From the NCBI RefSeq assembly GCF_001190785.1, contig NZ_LGSS01000016.1:1-62777 (forward strand): a stretch of 62,777 nucleotides of DNA. The letters are read 5' to 3'. Within the stretch, counting starts at the first letter, position 1; the number at the start of each line of letters is the position of its first letter. Shown here one piece after another: positions 51,815-59,229 of this stretch. Under the pieces are notes generated by a model, which saw only the letters and a program-made list of their open reading frames with translations, made no database searches and was not told the DNA's origin. The position numbers and the translations under genes were made by a program. This DNA comes from Gottschalkia purinilytica (lineage in GTDB: Bacteria > Bacillota > Clostridia > Tissierellales > Gottschalkiaceae).

Positions 51815-53515
51815 ATGATTGATTTTAAAAATGAAATCTCGATATTAATTAGTAGTGAGGTAGAGGGACTAAATGTAGAAGAAATAGAAAGTCTTATTGA
51901 AGTACCACCAAACTATGATTTAGGAGATTATGCACTACCATGTTTCAGATTTGCAAAGATATTTAGAAAGTCACCTAATATAATTGCAGAAGAATTAGCA
52001 GAAAACTTAAAAGGAAATAAATATTTTAGCAAGATTGAAAATGTAGGAGGATATATAAACTTCTTTGTAAATAAAGAGATTCTTGCAAAGACAGTATTAG
52101 AAGAGGTATTAAATCAAAAAGAAAAGTTTGGATCTAAAAATATTGGTGAAGGAAAGAATGTAGTTATAGACTATTCATCACCAAACATTGCTAAGCCATT
52201 TCATGTAGGACATTTACGTTCAACAGTTATAGGAAAGTCTTTATATAATATATATAATTTCTTAGGATACAATTCTATAGGTATAAATCACTTAGGTGAC
52301 TGGGGAACACAATTTGGAAAAATGATATGTGCATATAAAAAATGGGGAAATAAAGAAGAAATAGAAAGAGAACCAATAAAGACACTTCAAGGCTTATATG
52401 TGAAGTTTCATGAAGAATGTGAAAAGGAACCGTCATTAGAAGATGAAGGAAGAATGTGGTTTAAAAAGTTAGAAGATGGAGATGAGGAAGCAAAAAAGAT
52501 TTGGAAGTGGTTTGTTGAATTAAGTCTAGAAGAATTTGAGAGAATTTATAAATTATTAAAAGTTGACTTTGACTATTATACAGGTGAGAGTTTTTATGAA
52601 GATAAAATGGACAGAGTAGTTGATATGATAAAAGAAAAAAATATACTAAAAGAAAGTAAAGGCGCTTATATAGTTGATTTAGAAGACTATAATATGCCAC
52701 CTTGTCTTATTATAAAAAGTGATGGAACTACAATATATGCTACAAGAGATATAACTGCTGCCATATACAGAAAAGACACATTCGATTTTGCAAAGGCAAT
52801 CTATATTACAGACTATGCTCAAAACTTACATTTTGCACAATGGTTTAAGGTTATAGAATTAATGGGATATGATTGGGCTAAAAATTTAGAGCATGTTCCT
52901 TTTGGTAGAGTAAGTACTGAAGAAGGTAAATTACAGACTAGAAAAGGAAATGTAATCCTATTAGATGAATTATTAGAAAGAGCAATTGAAAAGGTAAAAT
53001 TAGTTATAGAAGAAAAGAATCCAGGATTAGAAAATAAAGAAGAAGTCGCTAAAATGGTAGGTATTGGTGCAGTAATCTTTAACGATTTAAGTAATAATAA
53101 AATAAAAGATATAGTATTTAACTGGGATAGAATGTTAAGCTTTGAAGGAGAAACAGGTCCATATGTACAGTATACTCATGCAAGAGCAAATAGTGTTTTA
53201 AGAAAAGCACAATATGATGTAACTTCAGATATAGATTATTCTTTACTTACAAATGATGTGGCAATAAATGTGATAAGATTATTACAAAGCTTTTCCAATG
53301 CTGTAGTTTCAGCGATGGAAAAAAATGAACCATCATTTATAGCTAGACATATAATCGACTTAGCACAAGCTTTCAATAGATTTTATCATGAATGTCCTAT
53401 AATAGTTGAAGATGAAAAGACACAAAAAGCTAGACTAAGTATAGTATATTCGGTTGTAACTGTTTTAAAAACAGGGCTAGGGCTATTAGGAATAGAAGCT
53501 CCTGAAAAAATGTAG
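51815..53515 (+). CDS. argS: Arginine--tRNA ligase
   Basis: A 566-residue class I synthetase. The ATP motif HVGH is in FHVGHLRSTVIG (about residue 132), the KMSKS loop is replaced by TRKGNVI, as usual in many ArgS, and the C-terminal anticodon domain (GPYVQYTHARANSVLR onward) is complete. Arg-tRNA ligases need tRNA for amino acid activation. ATG start with AGTAGGAGG upstream. Under T-box control, so expression rises when arginine is short. Confidence 0.97.
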   Translation: MIDFKNEISILISSEVEGLNVEEIESLIEVPPNYDLGDYALPCFRFAKIFRKSPNIIAEELAENLKGNKYFSKIENVGGYINFFVNKEILAKTVLEEVLNQKEKFGSKNIGEGKNVVIDYSSPNIAKPFHVGHLRSTVIGKSLYNIYNFLGYNSIGINHLGDWGTQFGKMICAYKKWGNKEEIEREPIKTLQGLYVKFHEECEKEPSLEDEGRMWFKKLEDGDEEAKKIWKWFVELSLEEFERIYKLLKVDFDYYTGESFYEDKMDRVVDMIKEKNILKESKGAYIVDLEDYNMPPCLIIKSDGTTIYATRDITAAIYRKDTFDFAKAIYITDYAQNLHFAQWFKVIELMGYDWAKNLEHVPFGRVSTEEGKLQTRKGNVILLDELLERAIEKVKLVIEEKNPGLENKEEVAKMVGIGAVIFNDLSNNKIKDIVFNWDRMLSFEGETGPYVQYTHARANSVLRKAQYDVTSDIDYSLLTNDVAINVIRLLQSFSNAVVSAMEKNEPSFIARHIIDLAQAFNRFYHECPIIVEDEKTQKARLSIVYSVVTVLKTGLGLLGIEAPEKM

Positions 53516-53656
53516 AAAAAGGTTGAAATGGTTTTATATATTTACAAAAATGAAAAAATATAGTATAATATAATTGGATTTGTCGAAATGCACTAAAATA
53601 TAAACAACGATATATACAAGGATATAAAAATAATTAATATCCCCCCTGTAATACTG

Positions 53657-53693
53657 AATAGCATCGCTAAAAATGGCGATGCTATCTTTATTT
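53657..53693 (+). terminator. Terminator after argS
   Basis: 10-bp perfect stem ATAGCATCGC/GCGATGCTAT (53658-53667 and 53676-53685), 8-nt loop, interrupted T tail. It sits about 140 nt past argS; a smaller repeat GGATAT...ATATCC precedes it. Confidence 0.8.
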
Positions 53694-53779
53694 GTAAAAA
53701 AGCAATAAAAAGTGAAGTACTAACATAGATTATTAAGACTAAAAAAGTGTAAATAATATAAAGTAAGGAGGTAGATATT

Positions 53780-55051
53780 TTGAAAACAAGCAAAATAGGT
53801 AGAATAACATTGGCAATAACACTTATATTCTTAGGAATAGTATTGCTACTTAAAAACTTTATTAAAATAGATATATTTAATGTACTTTCTATAATGTGGC
53901 CTTGTATAATAATATTATTTGGACTAGAAATTATCATAACTAAATTAGTTTATGAAAGAAAGGAAATAGATGTAAAAACTAAGATAGATGTTATAAGTGT
54001 GATTATACTATCGATGGTTGTTTTTATATTAGCTATAACATCATTTGTAAGAACAATTTATTTAGACGAGATAGGATCTTCTGATTTTAAATCATTCGTA
54101 AAGAGGGTAACCAGAACGAACTACAAATATAGTCAAGATATTGAGGATACATTTACTATAAGTTCAGAAGGAAAGAATGAATTGAAAGTTGATGATTACT
54201 ATGGAGATGTATCCATTGTAAAGGGTGAGGGAAACGAAGTTAAAGTAGAGGCTAAAATAACATATAAATATGATGACAATAAATATGGACAAAAAACTGT
54301 TAAGGATTTTCTTAAAGTAAGAGAAAATGGTGATTCTATAGAGATAAATACTAGCGATGTTAAAGATTATTTTAATAGATTATCATCTGATGTTTTTATA
54401 GAGAAAATGGAGTATAGAGTGACTTTACCAAACAATTTATTATTAGATTTAGATCAAAAATATGGAAAAACTAATTTAGAGAATATTGAGAAACCTATAG
54501 ATGTAGATAGTAATTATTCAAACATGACATTAAAAAATATAACTGGAAAATTGGATATAGAATCAGGATACTCTGATATATCTATTGATTCTGTAAATGG
54601 TGATGTCGAGATTGAAGATAAATATAGTGAAATTGATATAAAAAATGTATCTGGAAACTTAAAAGCAGATAAAAAGTATGGAGATATGAGTTTAGAAAAA
54701 ATAAATAATAACTTAGATATAGTAAGTGAATACGCAAATATAGATATAAAAGAATCAAATAAATCAGTTTATATAAAATCTAAATATGGTGATATAAAAT
54801 ATATGGTAGCAAATCCTATACAAGAAAAATTAGAGATATATAGTCAATATGGAGATACTGATATATCTATTCCAGCTAATCAAGAAGGTAACTTTAATAT
54901 AATAAATGAACATGGTGAGATAGAAAATCAGTTGGGATTAAAAGTAGAAGATAAAATGAATAAACAAATAGTAAGACAGACAAAAGGTTCGGGAGAAGTA
55001 AGAATCAATATAAATACTAAAAATGAGAATGTAAGACTTAACTCTAATTAA
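53780..55051 (+). CDS. Membrane protein with C-terminal DUF4097 beta-solenoid
   Basis: A 423-residue protein. The N-terminal third has about three helices (residues 8-25, 31-50, 68-92) like DUF5668/LiaF-type membrane domains. From about residue 150 the chain consists of repeats near 18 residues long with a Y-G/S-D-x-x-I start (YSDISIDSVNGDVEIEDK, YSEIDIKNVSGNLKADKK, YGDMSLEKINNNLDIVSE), at least six in a row: a right-handed beta-solenoid typical of DUF4097. LiaF/DUF4097 proteins sense or damp envelope stress. TTG start with TAAGGAGG upstream. It leads an operon with a sigma factor and its anti-sigma. Confidence 0.88.
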   Translation: MKTSKIGRITLAITLIFLGIVLLLKNFIKIDIFNVLSIMWPCIIILFGLEIIITKLVYERKEIDVKTKIDVISVIILSMVVFILAITSFVRTIYLDEIGSSDFKSFVKRVTRTNYKYSQDIEDTFTISSEGKNELKVDDYYGDVSIVKGEGNEVKVEAKITYKYDDNKYGQKTVKDFLKVRENGDSIEINTSDVKDYFNRLSSDVFIEKMEYRVTLPNNLLLDLDQKYGKTNLENIEKPIDVDSNYSNMTLKNITGKLDIESGYSDISIDSVNGDVEIEDKYSEIDIKNVSGNLKADKKYGDMSLEKINNNLDIVSEYANIDIKESNKSVYIKSKYGDIKYMVANPIQEKLEIYSQYGDTDISIPANQEGNFNIINEHGEIENQLGLKVEDKMNKQIVRQTKGSGEVRININTKNENVRLNSN

Positions 55052-55079
55052 AGACCAACTATTAGGGTGGTGTTAAGAT

Positions 55080-55676
55080 TTGAATGAAGAACAAATTATT
55101 AAAGAAATTCAAAATGGTAACTATTCAGAATTCTCCCAAATAGTTGACTTATATAAAAATAAGGTTTTTGGAATGGCTTATAAATTTACAAATGATTATG
55201 ATGAGGCACAAGATTTATCACAAGAAGTTTTTTTGAAAATATATAAACAAATAAAAAACTTTAGATTCGAAAGTAAGTTATCAACTTGGATATATAGAAT
55301 ATGTATGAATACTTGTATAGATTGGAAAAGAAAAAAAGAAAAAATAAAAAGTATAAACTTTTCTAATATGACAAGTGAAGAAAATAAAGATCAACAAATT
55401 GAAATAAAAGATGAATCATTATTACCAGAAGATAAAATTGTAGCTAATGAAAAGAGTCAGGAAATTCATAACTTAATTTATAGTCTACCTGACAAATATA
55501 AAACAGTAATAACAATGTATCATTTTAATGAAATGTCATATGAAGATATAGCTGAGGTATTAAACGTACCACAACGAACCATAGAAACAAGGCTTTATAG
55601 AGCAAGAAGAATCTTAAAAGAAAAACTTTCAAAGACTGTTGTTAGGGGTGAACCTAAATGGAATGCAGAGAAGTAA
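55080..55676 (+). CDS. ECF-type sigma-70 family RNA polymerase sigma factor
   Basis: A 198-residue sigma factor. Region 2 (FSQIVDLYKNKVFGMAYKFTNDYDEAQDLSQEVFLKIYKQI) binds core and melts the -10; a linker (about 85-130) follows; region 4 (LPDKYKTVITMYHFNEMSYEDIAEVLNVPQRTIETRLYRARRIL) reads the -35. Regions 1 and 3 are absent, as in ECF factors. TTG start with AGGGTGGTG upstream. The end overlaps the anti-sigma gene by 19 bp, so the two are translationally coupled. The target promoter is unknown but self-control is usual. Confidence 0.94.
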   Translation: MNEEQIIKEIQNGNYSEFSQIVDLYKNKVFGMAYKFTNDYDEAQDLSQEVFLKIYKQIKNFRFESKLSTWIYRICMNTCIDWKRKKEKIKSINFSNMTSEENKDQQIEIKDESLLPEDKIVANEKSQEIHNLIYSLPDKYKTVITMYHFNEMSYEDIAEVLNVPQRTIETRLYRARRILKEKLSKTVVRGEPKWNAEK

Positions 55677-56104
55677 TAGAGAATATGGATGAATACATTG
55701 AAAAAAGACTCACAGATATAGAGGCTCATAATATAAAGAAACATATAGATAAGTGTCAGCCATGTAAAAAAGAGTATATAGAGATGAAGAATGTTTTTGA
55801 TATTATTTCAGATTGTAGTAACATTCAAGCACCTTTAAATTTTACTGATAGAGTTATGAATAATATTAAAAGTTATGAAACAAGTAAAAAGATAAAACAA
55901 CTAGCTTTAAGTAGATGGGGAACAAGTCTTGTAGCAGCAGGAATTTTATTAATGATTCTTAACTTTACTCAATACAGTCCTAGTAAGATTATGGAAAGCA
56001 TGTATGAAAGTGCAACTGAAATAAATAAGATAGTTGTAAATCCATTTAGTAAAATATCTGATAAATTTAAAATCATATCCAATTTAAATATATGGAATAA
56101 ATAG
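55658..56104 (+). CDS. Zinc-finger anti-sigma factor
   Basis: A 148-residue single-pass membrane anti-sigma factor. The zinc-binding zf-HC2 motif is HIDKCQPC (H29, C33, C36; plus C3), followed by a helix that should clamp the ECF factor. One transmembrane helix is at about 88-104 (WGTSLVAAGILLMILNF); the extracytoplasmic tail is about 44 residues. It overlaps the sigma gene by 19 bp. Release of the sigma factor presumably follows a membrane signal; no site-1 or site-2 protease is encoded here. Confidence 0.92.
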   Translation: MECREVIENMDEYIEKRLTDIEAHNIKKHIDKCQPCKKEYIEMKNVFDIISDCSNIQAPLNFTDRVMNNIKSYETSKKIKQLALSRWGTSLVAAGILLMILNFTQYSPSKIMESMYESATEINKIVVNPFSKISDKFKIISNLNIWNK

Positions 56105-56119
56105 AAAGGAGAGACGTAC

Positions 56120-56629
56120 ATGAATAATATGGAAAATGGCTATAATTCATATGGAAGCTCAAGAGTTAGTAAGTTTTGGGTTACTATTTTTTCATTTATA
56201 CCTGGAGCTGGTCATATGTATCTAGGATTAATGAAAAAAGGCTTACAGTTTATGGTTTTGTTTTTTGGAGTTTTGGCAATAGGAAGTGTTTTAAATACTG
56301 AAAGTGCAGCATTTATTATTAGTAGCATAGTTTGGTTCTACTCATTCTTTGATTGTTATCACTCTAGAAAGAAAGTTGAAAGAGGAGAAGAAATTACTGA
56401 AGAGGATTTATTTATAGAAACTAGTCTTTACAAATTGAACCCTAAACATATTGGAGCAGGTCTTGTTATATTAGGAGGTATACTATTATTTCAAAGAATA
56501 ATAGATAAATTAATACAATTACAATTAATAAGTATAGATATATATGTTATAAGATCATTCCTAGCACCACTAGTATTAATAGGATTAGGATTATATATAC
56601 TTAAAAAAACAAAAATAAAAGAAAATTAA
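56120..56629 (+). CDS. TM2/LiaI-like membrane protein
   Basis: A 169-residue membrane protein. The first half is a TM2-like pair (KFWVTIFSFIPGAGHMYLGLMKKGLQFMVLFFGVLAI) with the G-x-G-H/Y-M-Y-L-G-x-x-K-K-G pattern; the second half has two more helices (HIGAGLVILGGILLFQ, RSFLAPLVLIGLGLYIL) in the DUF5668/LiaI style. Last gene of the ECF operon, 15 bp after the anti-sigma gene. Likely part of the same envelope-stress unit. ATG start with AAAGGAGAG upstream. Confidence 0.85.
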   Translation: MNNMENGYNSYGSSRVSKFWVTIFSFIPGAGHMYLGLMKKGLQFMVLFFGVLAIGSVLNTESAAFIISSIVWFYSFFDCYHSRKKVERGEEITEEDLFIETSLYKLNPKHIGAGLVILGGILLFQRIIDKLIQLQLISIDIYVIRSFLAPLVLIGLGLYILKKTKIKEN

Positions 56630-56639
56630 AAACTACTTT

Positions 56640-56677
56640 AAAAGTTAGGTTAATGTTGCATTGCCTAGCTTTTTTTA
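56640..56677 (+). terminator. Terminator of the ECF operon
   Basis: 11-bp stem AAAAGTTAGGT with GCCTAGCTTTT (two G-U pairs), 12-nt loop and T run. Confidence 0.75.
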
Positions 56678-57094
56678 TGCTATAATGTATAGACTATTTT
56701 TTAAAATATGCAAACTTTGATATACTAAAATAAACTGCTATAAAACTTACTTTGAAGTAAATTTTATAAAAAATCATGGATTACATTTGATATAGCTAGT
56801 TAACAATAGTAAATTACTGTACTGTAAAAGAGTTTTAAGGTAGATGTTATTTTATGAAAAAAATTACTTGGAATTTTTTATATGAGTTTAGCTATAACAT
56901 TTATTTCATTGGGATATAGTCTAAAAAATAAGGAAAAATAATTAGTATATTAGAGTTTTGACTAGATAATTATGACATATTTTTAATAAAATGTGCAATA
57001 AATTATAGTCTACTTAAACTCATGTAGTCTATGAATAAAATAAACTATGACAAGAGGTATAATACCTTGTACATATAATCAGGAGTGTTTTAAA
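56678..57094. other. Intergenic region with a possible broken peptide gene
   Basis: No intact gene of normal size. At 56854 a frame opens MKKITWNFLYEF and stops after 22 codons. If one A were removed from the run of seven at 56857-56863, it would read MKKLLGIFYMSLAITFISLG and end SLKNKEK at 56941, a convincing 28-residue single-helix peptide. No strong ribosome binding site precedes it. The right end holds AGGAG for the next gene. Confidence 0.4.
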
Positions 57095-58129
57095 ATGCCA
57101 GAAAATATAATTAAGAACTTTATATTAAATGCTTGTTATGAAGATACAAAAAGATATATTGTAAATAACAACTATCCTTCTATAGATGAATATGAAAAAG
57201 ATCAATGGTCGTATATAGTGGAAATATTGATAATTGCAATAAAATCTCTAGTTCCTAATATACAAAAAGATGGAAATATAATTCAATATGATAGATTCGA
57301 AAAAGAGCTAGATCTATGGAGATTTTATAAGCATGGATATAATAATTCCTTAAAAGAATTAGTTAATAAGACTTATAAAAATTACTGGGAAAATTCAGAT
57401 GATAGTATATACAGTAGAATAATACCTATAGTATTTGCAAATGAAAACTGGAATGTTATAAAAGAAGAAATAATAAAAAATATATTATACTCTACAGGGA
57501 GTATAGAAGCGTTATTAGAAGGAGTTGCTTTATCTAAATTTCTTTATACTATAATAACATATAAAGATTATTGTTATGAACAAATAATAGATGAAATAAA
57601 ACAACAGATAATAAAACTTTCCATAAAAGAAATTTTAGAAAATGACTATTATAAAATAAGTATAAAAGAATATCCAGGAAACTATATTATAGAATTTGAA
57701 AGATCTCGAATAGACTTGTTAAACATATTAAATAAAGTATCTAATAAAGATAAGTTCAATATATTAAAATATAGTATTGATTTGATAGAAAAAGATTCTT
57801 TAGAAAAGGTTGATATTAATAACTTTTTTATATCTGGATTAAGAGGAACTTTAGAAAATAGCGTTATGACACATAATATAAAAGATAAAGATTTTATAAA
57901 TAATTTATGTACATATTTATTTAAACTAAGAAAAGGAAGAATAGATCCTAAGGCTCTTAATATAAGAGATAGTAATTCACAAAATATTTTTGAGTATAAA
58001 AAAGGAGATGTATTTAGTCATATACTTTTAAATAAGTGCTTAGTTTTACATAAGTCTGAAACTGATAAACTTACTTTAAGCTATATAAAAACTAAGTCAG
58101 GAATTTATAGATTTATCAAATTTAAATAA
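57095..58129 (+). CDS. Hypothetical protein, possibly a degenerate ADP-ribosylglycohydrolase fold
   Basis: A 344-residue, mostly helical soluble protein without a firm family. A stretch DDSIYSRIIPIVFANENWNVIKEEIIKNILYSTGSIEALLEGVALSKFLY resembles, in spacing, the central helices of ADP-ribosylglycohydrolases (acidic pair, SR-IP, then TGS-like turn before helix EALLEG), but the GDALG and final DD metal motifs are not evident. If related, it is likely inactive or altered. The ATG at 57095 is preferred: AGGAG lies 9 nt upstream; the longer frame from 57047 has none. Single gene with a strong terminator. Resemblance is weak and by eye. Confidence 0.6.
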   Translation: MPENIIKNFILNACYEDTKRYIVNNNYPSIDEYEKDQWSYIVEILIIAIKSLVPNIQKDGNIIQYDRFEKELDLWRFYKHGYNNSLKELVNKTYKNYWENSDDSIYSRIIPIVFANENWNVIKEEIIKNILYSTGSIEALLEGVALSKFLYTIITYKDYCYEQIIDEIKQQIIKLSIKEILENDYYKISIKEYPGNYIIEFERSRIDLLNILNKVSNKDKFNILKYSIDLIEKDSLEKVDINNFFISGLRGTLENSVMTHNIKDKDFINNLCTYLFKLRKGRIDPKALNIRDSNSQNIFEYKKGDVFSHILLNKCLVLHKSETDKLTLSYIKTKSGIYRFIKFK

Positions 58130-58136
58130 AAAACTA

Positions 58137-58168
58137 AAAAAACGGCTTTAATATTAAAGCCGTTTTTT
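58137..58168. terminator. Bidirectional terminator
   Basis: 14-bp perfect stem AAAAAACGGCTTTA with TAAAGCCGTTTTTT and a 4-nt loop, between convergent genes at 57095 and 58167; it overlaps the stop of the latter by two bases. Confidence 0.92.
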
Positions 58169-58376
58169 ATATTATGGCTTTCCTTAAGTATTCAATAAAT
58201 TCATCTTCTGTACTATCAGCAAGCTCACTTAATTCTTTAACAATACTGTCTTTTAAACTTATAAAAGTATCTATATTAGTATTTTTACCTGTGTATTCAA
58301 GTGCTTCTAATATCATAAGCATATCTTCTTTAGATATTTCAGATATAGAAATTCTTTCAAATTCTTGCACTGTCAA
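58167..58376 (-). CDS. Small acidic protein, unknown
   Basis: A roughly 69-residue, strongly acidic helical protein (MTVQEFERISISEISKEDM start; ends STEDEFIEYLRKAII). No family recognised. The frame can be read from a GTG at 58391, but that codon lies before the ribosome binding site AAGGAGG. The TTG at 58376 (5 nt after it) is chosen; a GTG at 58370 is also possible. Acidic and small enough to be an antitoxin or anti-factor, but nothing nearby supports either. Confidence 0.65.
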   Translation of the reverse strand: MTVQEFERISISEISKEDMLMILEALEYTGKNTNIDTFISLKDSIVKELSELADSTEDEFIEYLRKAII

Positions 58377-58579
58377 ATCAACCTCCTTCACAATATAATG
58401 ATACTATAAATATTTCTATAATAAAATATAAATACCTTTACAATTTTTCAAAAAATAAGAAAATCCAACAAGCGTTAATCATATTATGTTGACTTTAATA
58501 CAAATTTGTTGAATATAGAACTTAGTATAGATTAAAAGAGTATTTATATATAAGGAAAAGCACATGATGGAGGTAGATT

Positions 58580-59104
58580 ATGGACTATAATTTTAATAAA
58601 ACTGTAACTGGAATCTATCCTTATGACAGGAAAAAAGCATATTTATATGCTGCTAAGTGGGCTTTTAGTAGAAATCCAGAATATTATGATTTTGAAAACT
58701 TAGGAGGAGATTGTACTAACTTTATTTCTCAAGCATTACATGCAGGGGGATGTCCCATGAATCATACAAGAGACACAGGATGGTATTTCTATAATTTAAA
58801 TAATAGAGCAGCTGCTTGGACAGGAGTAGAATTTCTCTATAGATTCCTTATGAACAATAAAGGAAGAGGACCTATAGCAAGGTTATGTAAAATTGAAGAA
58901 TTAGAGGTAGGAGATATAATACAACTAAACTTTGAAGATGATAATATATTTAATCATAGTTTATTAGTTGTTAGAATAGAACAACCTATTAATCATGATA
59001 ATATATTCATATCAACTCATACCGATGATAGATTTGACTATCAACTCTCTAATTATTATTATAATGATATAAGGTATATCCATATCGAAGGATATAAATA
59101 CTAA
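58580..59104 (+). CDS. Putative amidase domain protein (Amidase_6)
   Basis: A 174-residue protein consisting almost entirely of an Amidase_6 (CHAP/NlpC-like papain fold) domain. The catalytic cysteine is C45 in GGDCTNFISQALHAGG, the typical block; the histidine is likely in FNHSLLVV (about residue 127) with WTGV between. Most members are secreted, but no signal peptide is present here, so it acts inside the cell or in the mother cell/spore. It may cleave peptide or amide bonds of cell-wall or spore material. ATG start with TGGAGGTAG upstream. Single gene. Confidence 0.88.
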   Translation: MDYNFNKTVTGIYPYDRKKAYLYAAKWAFSRNPEYYDFENLGGDCTNFISQALHAGGCPMNHTRDTGWYFYNLNNRAAAWTGVEFLYRFLMNNKGRGPIARLCKIEELEVGDIIQLNFEDDNIFNHSLLVVRIEQPINHDNIFISTHTDDRFDYQLSNYYYNDIRYIHIEGYKY

Positions 59105-59115
59105 ATTATGATTCG

Positions 59116-59148
59116 AGATGCCTTAGATTAAAGGCATCTTAATATTTT
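59116..59148 (+). terminator. Terminator after the amidase gene
   Basis: Nine to ten-bp stem GAGATGCCTT/AAGGCATCTT with a short loop and AT-rich tail. Confidence 0.75.
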
Positions 59149-59229
59149 AAATAAATATTAAAATAAGTTCATAAACATATAATTTTGGATATAATTAAAT
59201 AATATAACCCTTAGAAAGAAGGAAATATA

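Noticed and set aside
53593-53937. Minus-strand hydrophobic frame at 53593-53937
   Set aside because: It is the mirror of the transmembrane part of the DUF4097 protein and the argS terminator, with no start signal.
58167-58376. Toxin-antitoxin pair with the neighbouring genes
   Set aside because: The acidic small protein faces the hypothetical gene across a bidirectional terminator and does not overlap any toxin-like ORF.
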